Positions 1 to 18,306 of a stretch of DNA of 64,000 nt are shown piece after piece; position 1 is the stretch's first letter, and the number at the start of each line of letters is the position of its first letter. This DNA is from Chiua virens. Its lineage: Eukaryota > Basidiomycota > Agaricomycetes > Boletales > Boletaceae. The notes below the pieces were generated by a model that was not told the origin of the DNA, did not search any database, and worked only from the letters and a program-made list of their open reading frames with translations. Where the stretch lies: the NCBI GenBank assembly GCA_019787685.1, contig JAHNUO010000001.1, forward strand, positions 1,612,001 to 1,676,000, written 5' to 3'. Made by a program: the position numbers and the translations under genes.

Positions 1-60
1 CAAAACTCTCTTCTTTTCAAGAGTCACAAGAAAGAATAGTTGATTGCTAGAGGTACAATC

Positions 61-330
61 AAGCATAGAGGAGGCTATGGGCCTATATAGGATGGAATGA
101 AGAGAAGGATGGATGCTGAGTAGTATGTGACAATTCCATAGCAGGGGTTACCAGAAAGCATTGAAGAATTTAAAATTCCAGAAGGTGACATTGTTTTTCA
201 ATAAGATAATGATCCCAAGCATATCTCTAAAAGAGCTTAGACCTGGGTTAAAGACCAAGCAATTAGATCTTTGGATTGGCCTGCACAGTCTCTAGACCTC
301 AGTTCCTTTGAACATACTACTTTTGGAAGC
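61..330 (+). pseudogene. Tc1/mariner transposase remnant
   Basis: Frame 1 reads through several stops and shows the C-terminal half of a Tc1-type DDE transposase. The acidic motif DNDPKHISKRA lies near 205-237, followed by LDWPAQSLDLSSFEH near 274-318, which matches the family signatures around its second and third catalytic acids. At least five in-frame stops lie inside, including a TAA at 202 where the family has Gln. No terminal inverted repeats are visible and the N-terminal half lies outside the window or is lost. This is a dead, 5'-truncated fragment; the family call rests only on the two motifs. Confidence 0.6.
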
Positions 331-1107
331 TTACTAAGACCGGTTGCAGTCTTGTTGCCTCATTTGGACTGTAGAAAACTGGACCAGACTGGACTTTAAA
401 ACACTAGGGGTGATAATGACAGTGAGGTGACAAACATGGCAAATATGTGTTTATGTTTGCACATAAGAATGAAGGTAGTGGGACCAGTGGCAACAATGAG
501 TTAGCAAGGGTGGTGACATGGCAAGAGGGTGAAGGCAAGGGCACTCATATGCAAACACAAATGTGAATACCATAACCACCACTCATATTTATATTTGCAT
601 ATGAGGATGAGAGTAATGGGGTGGCAATGGTAGCAAGGACAATGGTAAGAGTGACAAGGTGGCAAGGTGGCAAGGTGGCAAGGTGGCAAGGTGGCAAGGT
701 GGCAAGGATGAGGGTGAGGAAAGATGGCAAGATTGTGAGGGTGATGGCAAGGTTGGTGATGATAAGGTACCCACACCCAGCAGACACCCACACCTGAGGC
801 CCAGCCAGGTGCCTGACACCCTTGCTATTGCCTAGATTTAAACAGACAATAGGCCAGATGGGCATGATATTCATCATAGTTTAATTTCAAGTGGCTCCAC
901 AAGGCCAGATCCACAATGGGAAAACTGTTTCCCTTTCCAGATGACAAGACAATAACAAAGGAATATTAGTAATTCCAAAAGATCAAATCAGAAATACAGT
1001 ATCTATCTCCAATCAAGGTGATCAAACAAACAAAGAAATAATAAAAGCAACAACAATAATAAAAGAATCAGAAGTATGTCACCTTTGTGAAAAACACAAA
1101 ATATGTA
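331..1107. other. Non-coding transposon-rich stretch
   Basis: No gene is recognisable. The stretch contains an 8-bp tandem repeat, described separately, and a perfect 10-bp inverted repeat (CATATGCAAA at 547-556 and its complement at 594-603). Open frames on the minus strand here are low-complexity products of the repeat. CpG is almost absent, as in the neighbouring dead elements. Confidence 0.5.
653..716. repeat. 8-bp tandem repeat, about eight copies
   Basis: The unit GGCAAGGT is repeated perfectly six times from 661 to 708, with a one-base variant copy on each side (GACAAGGT before, GGCAAGGA after). It lies in non-coding DNA. Confidence 0.9.
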
Positions 1108-1378
1108 AAGACAGAATATTATACAATGAGAAAAAAAGATGTATGTACCTGATAAAAAAGACTTACAAATGAAGATCATCAAACATCATCATGACACACC
1201 TCTTTCTGGACACCCTGGTTGTGAAAAGACCCTAAATCTGATTTCACAATCATACTGGCCAGGAATGGCAACACTCATGAAGAATTATGTGTCTAGATGT
1301 GAACAATGCACATTGTTCAAAGAAACCAATCAACTACCTGCAGGAAAGCTACAACCATTAGAAGTTCCAAATCAATAA
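1108..1378 (+). pseudogene. Ty3/gypsy integrase, zinc-binding N-terminal fragment
   Basis: From 1139 the frame reads MYVPDKKDLQMKIIKHHHD, then GHPGCEKTLNLISQSYWPGM and YVSRCEQCTLFK. This is the H2C2 zinc-binding domain of a Ty3/gypsy integrase: two His in the HHHDTPLSGHPG block and the CEQC pair. A one-base slip separates it from its upstream coding part. It stops abruptly after VPNQ near 1375. The next expected residues of the same protein (P-W-E-H, then MDLPSSNSFDAI) reappear at about 8,710, so the integrase gene was split by the Helitron insertion. No reverse transcriptase or LTR could be seen upstream. Confidence 0.8.
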
Positions 1379-2415
1379 GTTAACGGAGAACAGGGTATGG
1401 GAGCGACTCACGACGACAATTTCCAATGCCTGTTTCACCTGTCTCACTCCTCGCTCAGCTGTGCACTTCAGTTGCATCGGTCGCTTCACTCGGGTTGGTC
1501 GCTTTGGTCGGCAAATCCCACATGCTTGCCTTTTTGGGCATCCTTTTGATTTGGGCCATTGCCTCTTCGACTCGAACAATCATCAGCACTTTGGAGTGTC
1601 CCTCCTCCATATCCCTACCAATAATTCTCTAAAAATCACCAAAAAATCACCAAAGATTCCCTCTTTCCTGGAATTGCCCAGGATACCCAACAAAGGTGAG
1701 TTTCCACCCATAAACCCTTCAAATTGCGATCTTATCAGTGTAGATCTTCACTGATAAGGCCATTTTTGTGTCCCCAGACACATCCGTGCTTCTGGTGAGT
1801 GTCTCATGTCATTGCATGAGCTGATGTCATGTCATTATCATTTCTCTGACACAGATCTTGCTTGGCAAGCCTTGCCCCTGCTGATCCTGTGTGTCTGATA
1901 GCACTTTTTGTGCCTTTGGTGAGTGTTTCATGTGATGTTCTCATCAATCAATGTCATCATTTCTTTTTGAATGTAGTGATTCATATCATACCTGGACTCC
2001 AGGGTCAAGGAGATAGGCACTTGCACTCTGCCCGTTGGTCATGTGATAACCAGAGAAAGACACTCTATAGCCATGTCTGCACATATGGTTGTCTGCTGTC
2101 ATAAATAAGGATAATGTTGCTGTTCCCCATAGTGCACAAGGGGCGGTTTAGTGGGATGTCAAGCCACTATGTTTAGGGATAGACGATATATCTGGTCCCC
2201 AGGTTCATGTGATTTACCTGTGACGTCACATTGTAATACTCTACATTAAAGAGTAGTTCTGCATAAGCAAGGGTATCATCCAGATAGAGTGGCTGTTGAC
2301 TGGAGACCCGATGAAGAAGACAGCAAGACCTCTTTGGTTCTCTTTTATTATAGCTTCTCTGTGTTTTCAGTTATCATGTATGTTCAATTTCATGATTGTA
2401 GCTACCATGGGCTGA
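1379..2415. other. 5' flank or unrecognised part of the inserted element
   Basis: This kilobase lies between the interrupted integrase and the first recognisable Helitron coding sequence. Several short frames exist but none has a recognisable domain. It is probably the 5' region of the Helitron, but I could not identify a convincing TC terminus. A separate older insertion is not excluded. Confidence 0.35.
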
Positions 2416-2813
2416 CTTTAATGTTTTGATCCAGGTCATCTCCTCCCACTTCTCCTCAACATGCTCAGAATGCTGCCCGCCAAGCTGAGTGTGATCAGCA
2501 TACTCTGGGCTCTTCACCAACCCGTCCTCAGCCCTCTTATGTTCCAGCAGGTCCACCTATGGGCTATCCAAACCCTCCTGAGCATGTTGATTATACTGCT
2601 CAATTGCTGGCTGGTTTTAATAATGATCATAAGCAACATCGCCAGCGCAGACAGTGCCATGTCAACAATGTTCCTGTTCCTCAGGCATCTCTCCCTATCC
2701 CTGGATCTTCTGTTCTTGCTCCTGCTGTTCCTGTTTCCTTAGCTCATTCCACGTCAAATTATCAAATGTATCAGTATACCATTAACTTTCAAGATGCTAC
2801 TGATCAACAATAA

Positions 2814-3240
2814 CAACAACAGCAATGGGAGGAGCAAGAACAACAGCATCTGCATGCTCTCAGAGCTTAGCAACAATGGCAAGAGCAGGAGCAGGAGTGT
2901 TAGCATGCTCTCAGAGCACAACAACAATGGCAGGAGCAGGAGCAGGAGCATCTGCATGCTCTCAGAGTACAACAACAATGGCAGGAGCAGGAGCAGGAGT
3001 GTCTGCATGCTCTCAGAGTACAACAACAATGGCAGGAGCAGGAACAACAGCATCTGCAAGCTTTGAGAGCACAATAGCAATGGCAAGAGCAAGAACAGCT
3101 GCATTTGTGTGCTTTGAGAGCACAGCAAGAATGGCAGGAGCAGGAGCAAGAGCGTTTGCATGCTCTCAGAGCACAACAGCAATGGCAGGAGCAAGAACAT
3201 CAGCATTGTCTTCAGGCACTACAAATTCAGTTGCAACAAT
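2814..3240 (+). repeat. 51-bp coding tandem repeat in the Helitron N-terminus
   Basis: About eight diverged copies of a 51-bp unit encode a 17-residue heptad-like repeat close to QWQEQEQEHLHALRAQQ, strongly helical and rich in Gln and Glu. It is part of the Helitron reading frame. The minus-strand poly-Leu frame over the same bases is its shadow. Confidence 0.85.
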
Positions 3241-3341
3241 GTGAAAAACTAGAGCATCACCACCGTTCAGAGGTACAACAGCAGGATTACATCAGGAGAT
3301 CCACCAAAGACAAACTCAGGAGGAGATACATTTGGACCAAG

Positions 3342-3896
3342 TGTTAGAGACCATGCGACTCAGAGGTAGCCAACTCCGGATCTCTGGAGTTGTAGCATCG
3401 GATGGGACTTGGCTTCACCGTATGTGGTGCACCCTTGTCACAGTCTGTCCCTATATTTCGGACGTACGAAGAACGGAGGTAGATATATGACTCAACACAT
3501 GAAGTGGAGTCAAGCGGAGTAAAGACCATCAAGGTCTTACAGAGTGTTCGGAGTGAGTCATACAAATAAACTAATATTCAGACTAAGGGTACACAGTCGG
3601 GATACTACAGTTTATATACTCGGAGTGGAATGGAGATTAGTAACGGAGTTGGTAAGAACTGAGTAAGACAGAAGATTGGGAAACTACATAGCCGGAGGTA
3701 AGTCGGGTACTGAGAAAGCCGGAGCTGTGCTCATAAGCGAGACACAGGTTATGTACTAAAATAAAAGAGGAAACATATATACGTAACGGAGGTCCAGGGT
3801 CACGGAGTTGCGTCCTGAGGGAGATCGACCTGGAGTTATCGTCTAAGAGAAACGGAGTTATATCCGGAGGAACAGAGAACAGAGCAGTATATGACA
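3342..3896. mobile_element. Solo LTR, 555 bp, with 5-bp target duplication
   Basis: The segment begins TGTTAGAG and ends TATGACA (TG...CA termini, with TGT/ACA at the very ends). It is flanked on both sides by the direct repeat CCAAG (3337-3341 and 3897-3901). Removing it with one repeat joins the Helitron frame, giving ...HLDQV next to RQLSQRLLSEALSEH. It encodes nothing. It is much richer in CpG (about 30 by eye) than the Helitron around it, which indicates a younger insertion. Orientation cannot be decided because both ends satisfy the LTR rules. It arose by LTR-LTR recombination of a full element. Confidence 0.85.
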
Positions 3897-6800
3897 CCAA
3901 GTTAGACAATTGTCACAAAGGCTTCTTTCTGAAGCTTTGAGTGAACATAGTCAAAGGTCTGCAGAACAATATGAGCAGGACCAGCAAAGACAAAGGCATG
4001 TCTTAATTGACTATGTTGATCAACATGTTTCTGATCTTTGACTGTATAGATCTAATTTAGCTCCAGGCCCTCCTATTTCACCTCCAAGTAGTCCTGGCCC
4101 TTCATCCATATCATCTGGATCCAGGCATTCATTACCAAGTCAACCACTACCACTACCACTACCACTACCATCACCACCACCACCACCACCCATTCCTGAT
4201 AATTCTGATCCATCTGATTCTGGTTCTGAGTCCTCTGAAGATGTCCCTTAACCACCCAATCCTGATCCTGATGACTCTGGCTCTAGCAGCTCTCATGATT
4301 CTATTGATCCTCAACCACTCCATCCTATCCCTCCTGGTAGGAGACCATATGCTGAGCCTGTTCAGATCCACTCTTTGGGTCCTATGAACGTTCAATGTCC
4401 AAATTGCCATGCTCTTCACTTCATCTCAGAAAAGCTTACAAACTCTGGCATTCACAATCCTCGCTTTGGCATCTGCTGTTTTCAAGGCCAGGTCAATTTC
4501 CCCCCTGTTCAACAATGGCCACATGTCCTTCAGCAGCTCTTTGATGACCCTCAGGATAATAGAGAGTTCAAGAGGAAGATACGCCAATATATGTAACAAC
4601 ACTCTGGCTTTTACTTCTGTGGGTGTGGATGTTGATAACCAAGCTATCCAAGGTTCTGGTCCCTCATCCTTTTGTATTCATGGTACACTCCATCACCTCA
4701 TGGGTGCCCTCATCCTACCAGAAGGTCTTCAGCCCTCATTTGCTCAGCTCTACATCTATGATCCACAGGAGGCAACTGACAGGCATGTCCAGGGCAATCC
4801 CCAATTGAATCCTGCAATCTTATTAGACTTGCATACTGCTCTGAGGGATGTTCATCCTTATGCTCCACTTTACAAGCAGGCCTATGAAATTATGAGGGTT
4901 AGTTTAAGTTTATCATTCTTTTTTCAGTCACATAAACTAATTATTGCATCTATGTAGGCAAAGCCTCCAGAGGAGCACACCAATGTGCACATGAGACTTT
5001 ATCTGCAGCAGAACAATGATGGTAGAAGATACAATCTGCCAACTGTGGATGAGATAGCTGCCATTGTCCCTGGTGATGGTGAACAGAACACAAGGGTAGA
5101 TCGTGATATTGTCCTTCATCTTCAAGGTGGTGGCCTGCATCGCATCAGCAATCTCCATCCATCATATCTTTCACTTCACTATGTTCTCTTCTTTCCACAT
5201 GGTGAGGAAAGCTGGTATTTGAACATTCCACTCCAAGATGTTCGTCATGGTCGTGCTCATCACTCCAAGAAGGTCACCCAGTTGCTATGGTATGCCTACA
5301 GACTTCATGTTCGTCCACCAGAAATAGAACCACCCAATCTCTTCAAGGGTGGCAGACTCTTTCAACAGTTGATCTGTGATGGTTGGGCTTCCATTGATCA
5401 GTGTAACCTCACTTGGGCTGCCAACAATCAGACAAGACTCAGGGCCAATCTCTATCAGGGTTTGCAAGACCATTTGGCTCATGATGGTGTCCAGGACATG
5501 GCTCAAGTTGGTCATGTCCTTCTGCCCTCCACTCACAAGGGTGGTCCTCAATATATGCAATAGCTCCTTCAAGACTCTTTGGCCATCTGTCGTGAATACA
5601 GAAAGCCTGACCTCTTTCTCACCATGACTGCCAATGGATCCTGGCCAGAGATCACTCAAAATTTGCTTCCAGGTTTGTTTTTATGCTTATCATGTCTAAT
5701 CATCATCTGATTGTTACAATAGGTCAAAGTGCTGTGGATAGGCCTGATCTGGTCACAAGGGTCTTTCATGCCAAACAGCAAGCCTTGCTTAAGAAAATTC
5801 GTGGTGGCTACTTTGGTAGAGTGGCAGGCTTTGTCTACACCATCGAGTATCAAAAATGTGGTCTGCCTCCCATGCATCTCTTGATCTTCTTGGAGGAGCT
5901 AGACAAGATTCATGTTGCAGAACAGGTGGATGCCATCATCTCTGCCCAGATTCCAGATCCTCAGCTTCATCCTCAACTTCATGCTGCCATCTCCAGAGTC
6001 ATGCTTCATGGTCCTTGCTCTCCTCAGAGGTGTATTGAGAACAATGTCTGCAAAAAGTGCTTTCCTAAGCCATTCACTCCTGTCACTGTCATAAAAGAGA
6101 ATGGCTATCCTGACTATGCTCGCCCTAACAATGGCAGGACCATTCAAAAGAGAGAGGACACTTTTGACAACAGACATGTGGTCCCTCATCCAAGGGAGTT
6201 GGTGGTTGAGTTTGACTGTCACATCAATCTGGAAGTCTGTGGCTCTATCAAGGCTGTCAAATATATCCACAAGTACATCTACAAGGGTCCAGACTGTGCT
6301 ACTATTCAGACAGAAGGCCATGATGAGATTCGTTCTTATCTTGATGCCAGGTACATCTCCTCCACTCAGGCCTGTCACAATATCTTTGAGTTCCCCATGC
6401 ACATGGAATGGCCAGCCATCTATCATCTTTCTGTCCATCTCCCAGGTAATCAGAATGTTGTCTTTCAGGCTGGTGCTGCTTTGCAGGATGTTGTCAACAA
6501 TGCAAAGGACACTCAACTTCTTGGGTGGTTCAAGGCAAACCAGGATCCTGATCTCATTGCTGCTGGAGCACATGACTACCTCTATCAAGACTTTTCCAAG
6601 AGGTTTGTCTGGCATAAAGGCCATGCTGTTTGGAAGGTTTGTCAGAGATACAAGGCCATTGGAAGAATGTATTCCATTCCTGCTACTGCTGGAGAGGCTT
6701 TCTATTTGTGTCTTTTGCTCACTGTGGTCAAAGGTCAGTTCATTGATTGTATAGAGATGGTTTGATATTCATCACTCTTCTCATAGGTGCCACTTCCTTT

Positions 6801-8699
6801 GAAGATCTTCATACTATCAATGGCCAACTCCATGACTCTTTCAAAGAGGCCTGTCGTGCACATGGTCTCTTGCAGGATGACAGAGAATGGTTGTTGTGTC
6901 TTCAGGAAGCTGCTCATTTCAGCATGGGATATCAACTCCATCGTCTCTTTGTCATTATCTTGGTCCATTGTTCTCCAGTAGACCCAGATCGCTTATGGGA
7001 GGCATCCAAGCAAAACCTCTGTGATGATTTACAACACCACCTCATTCATGCTCTCAATATTCTTGATCCCACCCAAGACCAGGTCTTTGATTATGGCTTG
7101 CATCTAATACATTTGGGAGGAATTCCAGGGTAACCAACTCATCAATGAGCAGAGAGCATATGATAGACAGGAACAGCAAGCCTTTGTGGACAGAGGTCTC
7201 CCTACCTTGAATCCTCAACAGAGAGCTCTCTATGATGCAGTCATGAACAGTGTCATCAACTCTACTGGATCCATGTTGTTCATTCATAGTGGTGGTAGTT
7301 GTGGCAAGACCTATCTGGCCAAGCTCATTGCTTCTGCTGTTCGTGCAAGAGGTCAGATTGTCCTTTGTGTTGCATCCACTGGCTTGGCTTCTCTTCTGCT
7401 CCCTGGTGGTCGTACTGCCCATTCACGCTTCAAGATCCCTATTCCTTGCCATGAACAGAGCACTTGCAATATCAAGAAGGATGATCTCAATCACTAGCTT
7501 CTTGAGCAGACATCTCTCATCATCTGGGATGAAGTGGGTGCTCAGCATCATCATGTCGTTGAGTCTGTGGATCATACTCTTTAGGATCTTTTCAATAGAA
7601 ACCAGCCATTTGGAGGTATCACTGTTCTGTTCAGTGGGGACTTTAGACAAATTCTTCCTGTCATTCAGCATGGTTCAAGGGAACAGATTGTCCCTGCCAC
7701 TCTTACACACTCCAACCTCTGGGCCAACATGACTGTTCACTATCTCCTTCAAAATATGCATCTTGGCCATGATCCTGAATCTAATCAATGGGCACAACAG
7801 CTTCTTCAAATTGGCATCACTGATGGTGATCTCATCCTTTCTCAACACATGTGCTCTGGTGATGACTTGCAGTCCCTCATTGATGTCATCTACTCTCAGC
7901 TCCTGGCCAGAAACCAGCCATTGCCTGATCAGTACTTTTTGGATCATACCATTCTTGCTCCTAGGAATGTCCAGGTCCATGACATCAATTCTACCATCCT
8001 CAACTCAGTGGCACCTGACCAGAAGTTGACTTATCTCAGTGCTGACTCTGTTACTGACACAGAATATGACTATGTCCAGCCAGAAGTTCTCCATACCTTC
8101 AATCCCTCAGGTTTTCCCCTTCACAACCTGGAGCTCAAGGAAGGTGCCCCTCTTATGTTGTTGTGCAATCTGGATCCCATTCATGGTCTCTACAATGGTA
8201 CTCGCTTGAGACTCATCAGATCTACTTGCCACATTTTGGAGTGTCACATATTGGGTGCCAATCACAATGACAATGTTGTCTTCATCCTTCACATGGCTTT
8301 AGATAGTGGTCTTGAAGACTCTCCTGTTCCTTTTCATCACTTGCAATTTCCTGTTCATTTGGCCTATTCAATGACCGTCAACAAATCTCAAGGTCAATCT
8401 CTCAACCATGTTGGTCTCAATTTGATTTCTCCTGTTTTCTCTCATGGTTAACTCTATGTTGCTCTTTCACGTTGTACTCATCCCAGAAACATCAAAGTTC
8501 TCTTTCCTTCTGATCCAGACAATCACCAATCTACCAAAGTTACAAATGTCGTTTGGAATGAAGTATTTAGAAACTTGCAAATATGATTTGTACTACTACT
8601 ATACATTTGTAACCATGATATCCAAAATCAATCTATTATACCTACTCAAACTTTACAACCCCCCAAAAAACTAGCCTCATGAGGCAATGACTTGGGTGA

Positions 8700-9130
8700 A
8701 ACACCTCGTATACCATAGGAACACACTTTCATCACTTTCATCATGGACCTTCCCTCTTCAAACAGTTTTGATGCTATTCTCACAGTTGTTAATTGCTTCT
8801 CCAAGAATTTGAATTTATCCCCTGCAGAAACATTCTCCCTCAACACCAGACTTCCCACCACTATCATATCTGATTTTGGACCACAATTCACATTACAGCT
8901 CATGAAAGACATTTGTAAAAAATTAGAAATCACTCCTAAATTATCTACATTACACCATCCATGACAGACAAGCAGAACAAATGAACAGAGAAGTGCAACA
9001 GTATTTGCATATTTTCTGCACTGAGAAACAGACCTCTTGGGCAGATTGGCTAGATTCAAAGAAACAATTATCTATGAAATTCCCACCTTTTGAAGTCATA
9101 CAATCTTACTTCCTATGCATAGAAATAGAA
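8700..9130 (+). pseudogene. Ty3/gypsy integrase core fragment
   Basis: After the Helitron, the interrupted integrase resumes. A P-stop-E-H start (Trp codon read as TAG) leads into MDLPSSNSFDAILTVV, then IISDFGPQFTLQLMKDICK and KLSTLHHP, the first two acidic blocks of the DDE core. It continues in a shifted frame with QAEQMNREVQQYLHIF, SWADWLD and a PPFEVI block. Frameshifts and stops show it is dead. It is collinear with the zinc-binding fragment at 1,139-1,375, so both come from one element. Confidence 0.8.
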
Positions 9131-9759
9131 CTACTCTAGGCATGTGAAAATGATAATAAAATGCTGTTCACATAGAGAAGGTTCCCTAGATCTACCAACT
9201 ACCACTCAAACTTAATGATCTGTTATTGCTCAACTTGTATTGAATATAGTTTAATGCTTATCAAAAAACATAAGGTCAGTTTTTAAAAAGCCTCATTCAC
9301 ACAAAGTAACAACTGTCTTTATTTTCTAAATGAAAAAGAAAAACATTTTTATATACATTTTTTAATTGTGTTTTAGATAAGATTTATTAAGGCATAATCA
9401 CATGCATTGTGGAACTTTCATACAAGACATAACATAGGTCAAAATAGAGTATTAGACCTAATAGCTAACAACATTATAAAAGAGGCTTATAAGAGAATTT
9501 GACTGTATGGATTGAAGATCATGAGTTTGGACTCAAAAGAAATATCCTTTATAACAAACACTGTAAGAAATCACTGAAGATAATTAAAGTGGATCAGATT
9601 TCAAGTGCTTTTAACAAGAGGGAATTGTGATGTTGAATTGTAATATTATAGTTCAAATCACTAATGACTGAGTTCTTTACATATTCCAGTCCTAGAGTCA
9701 TCTAACAACAATCAAACTACATGTGACATTGTACCATCAACCAGCTACTACTTTTCTCT
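9131..9759. other. Tail of the gypsy element; possible 3' LTR start
   Basis: AT-rich DNA without a gene. A short purine run (AAGAGGGAA) just before TGTGATGTTG at 9626 resembles a polypurine tract next to the left edge of a 3' LTR. Its right edge and a matching 5' LTR are not visible, so this is only a candidate. The PEX6 stop codon follows at 9760, so the dead element abuts that gene directly. Confidence 0.3.
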
Positions 9760-13507
<3,748 letters not shown>

Positions 13508-13641
13508 GCTGGTCGAGCTTGAACAATCTTGGCTTGAACAAGTCGGTGGCGAAAATGGCTGCTGTAATTATGTAAGCAAAATTTCTTTTGAAGTCCTGCG
13601 CCGTGGTTGGCCTCATAATCAGACTCAAATTTACCGTCCAC

Positions 13642-14416
13642 ATGAGTCGAGGCAGCTTCACGAGAGGGTTTGGTCGAGGTGGATGCAAGCTTGAACTCTC
13701 CCATCAAACTTTGGACTCACTTACAATGCAGGTCGCGGTGGTAGTCGTGGTGGCTTCCAGCAGCGTGACACGGGTCCACCAGAGACCGTTCTAGGTACGT
13801 CTCAACATCTGTATGATTCCCTTGCTCAAGCGCAACACTAGAAATTGGCTCGTTTTTACATGCTGTTGAGGATGAGATGCTTTGCGCTTCCCTTGCTTTG
13901 GACAAAGTGCCTTACTTCAATGCTCCCATTTACCTCCAAAACAAATCTGTGATCGGAAAAGTCGACGAAATACTAGGTCCCATAAACGAGGTGTATTTCT
14001 CAGTAAAAATGGGTGAAGGTATGGTGGCAACCAGTTTTAAAAAGGGGGATAAAGTCTACATTGGACACGACAAACTCCTACCTATCGAACGATTTCTCCC
14101 AAAACCAAAGGCGGCAGGTAGATATTTACCACTTTCTAAGCATACAGACAGCTGATGTCTGTATTTTCAATCTCCAGGAGTTCAGAGTATGCGAAATTAT
14201 TCCCTCGCTTCCCGATGGCTAAACTTATTTACAGAACGAGGTCGCGGTGGACCCCGTGGCAATCCACGCGGCGGGAGGGGGGGTACAGGAGGCCGGGGTT
14301 TTCAAAGAGGTGGTGGCAGGGGCAGCAGAGGTGGCAGAGGTGGTGACCGCGGTGGTCGTGGCGGATTCAGGAGTGGTTATGGTGGACGTGGTTCCAGGGG
14401 TAATCGTGGTTCATAA
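13642..14416 (+). CDS. GAR1: H/ACA snoRNP subunit GAR1
   Basis: Four exons (13642-13678, 13732-13794, 13842-14117, 14235-14416) give 185 residues. GAR1 binds the pseudouridine synthase in H/ACA particles in the nucleolus. An N-terminal RGG stretch ([13 protein letters not shown]) leads into the conserved core with [30 protein letters not shown] and [14 protein letters not shown] long C-terminal RGG tail follows. The last intron is long (117 bp) and has a good branch site (GCTAAAC). The start lies 134 bp from the PEX6 start on the other strand, so the promoters are shared or overlap. No lesions were seen. Confidence 0.93.
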
Positions 14417-14591
14417 TCAACAATGTTTCCAACTGAAATTTGGGGAACAATGTGCGTTGCGCGCCATCTTGAGCTCTATTGGTTGGGTCGGAGTTCAGGG
14501 TTTCAATGCCTTTACTTCAGTGGATACCGATTCCATCTCATTGACGCGAGCCCGTTGAGACTTAATAGACTGGAAATCGTCTTAATTTTTT

Positions 14592-15300
14592 CTAGGAATG
14601 TCGCTTAGATGATGAGAGAAAACACACCTGCAAAAGATCGGGCGACAAAGAAATAGCATTCAACAAAGTCTCCCGCAGTTCACAATCAACTTGCCTAGCT
14701 ATGGGAGAAGTTAGCGGCGTCGACAATAGTGCAAGAAAAAAAGACCTACGGTTTGTGTCGGCGTAAGCATCGATGGTCTCCAGTACTTCCGTGCTTTGCA
14801 AATGATGTTGTGCCAAGGATTCGGACACCAAATTTTCAAGGTCATTGGGCCCGGTGCGTCGGCGGTCCGCTATATCTTTGTCCCACTTCAATCTTTGGTC
14901 CGACAAGGACCAAATATGCCGGTCTAAAGCTTCATCGAATGGCTCGACGTCTAGACTGATGAGGCAAGAGCGTGGGAATCTAGAATACCAAGACACATAC
15001 CGTCCTCGTCGTCAAACGGATCGTCGGTAGTCCGTCCGTTTATGCGTAAATTAGGGCGAGCGATGTCAGAGAGGGTCTCAAGGAACTGGTTGCACTGTGA
15101 CTCAGCATGTACAAGACAGAGAAATGCGAACTTGCCTGGTGAACATGAGGCAAGAGCACATCCTTGTCTCCGGATTGTCCATGAGATTCAAGTTCGGTGT
15201 CCAAACGCGTCAAGAAAACAGCAGATAAGTTGCGCTGAATTCGTCTCCAATCCTGCTCGGTTTCGATAGAGATTTTGGGAAGATCCTCTCGAACCTCCAT
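14592..15300 (-). CDS. Kinetochore protein Mis14/Nsl1-like
   Basis: A small helical protein. MEVREDLPKISIETEQDW leads to FLETLSDIARPNLRINGR and then VEPFDEALDRHIWSLSDQRL. The last block (E-P-F-D followed by a helix and a paired-basic segment) resembles Mis14/NSL1, a subunit of the MIND/MIS12 complex that links the centromere to NDC80; this call is from family memory. The first intron appears to use a GC donor (GCAAGT near 15,143). The third exon begins at an acceptor reading TCTAG. The 3' end is uncertain: the frame can stop at 14,592, or splice again and stop at 14,562. It is divergent from the DHX35-like gene (129 bp apart). Confidence 0.5.
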
Positions 15301-15429
15301 GGACGAAGAGACAATTGGAGATAGTGAGCTCTGAAGGCTTCGCCTTGTTTGGTGGAGTAATTACTTAAGACAAATAGATTATACTACCTTAGTATTTCAA
15401 CTTGGTTCACCACAGGTAGGCTGAATCTA

Positions 15430-18306
<2,877 letters not shown>

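Larger units (their letters stand above)
2416..8586 (+). pseudogene. Helitron RepHel transposase, decayed
   Basis: An interrupted frame encodes a basidiomycete-type Helitron protein: a Pro/Gln-rich N-terminus with 17-residue repeats, the Helitron helicase-like Rep region (from about 4,375), and a PIF1-like helicase (7,140-8,580). Landmarks are GLPPMHLLIFLEE near 5,862-5,900, YIHKYIYKG near 6,263, Walker A GGSCGKTYL near 7,290, IIWDE near 7,519, SGDFRQILPV near 7,636, NKSQGQS near 8,380 and YVALSR near 8,455. Likely introns are near 4,899-4,957, 5,672-5,722 and 6,735-6,786. Stops lie at 2811, 2868, 2901, 3075, 4039, 4249, 5561, 7495, 7582 and 8449, with a frameshift near 7,110 and a solo LTR inserted at 3342. 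The first His of the HUH pair seems to be Pro. It is certainly non-autonomous now. The element's exact ends are not resolved. Confidence 0.9.

Noticed and set aside
653..716. CRISPR-like array
   Set aside because: The 8-bp units are contiguous with no spacers, and the genome is fungal; it is a simple minisatellite.
2754..3206. Leucine-rich membrane-like protein on the minus strand
   Set aside because: It is the antisense shadow of the Gln-rich Helitron repeat.
8671..8712. Helitron 3' terminus at CTAG with hairpin GCCTCATGAGGC
   Set aside because: The hairpin follows CTAG instead of preceding it by about ten bases, and the next base is not T, so the end could not be fixed.
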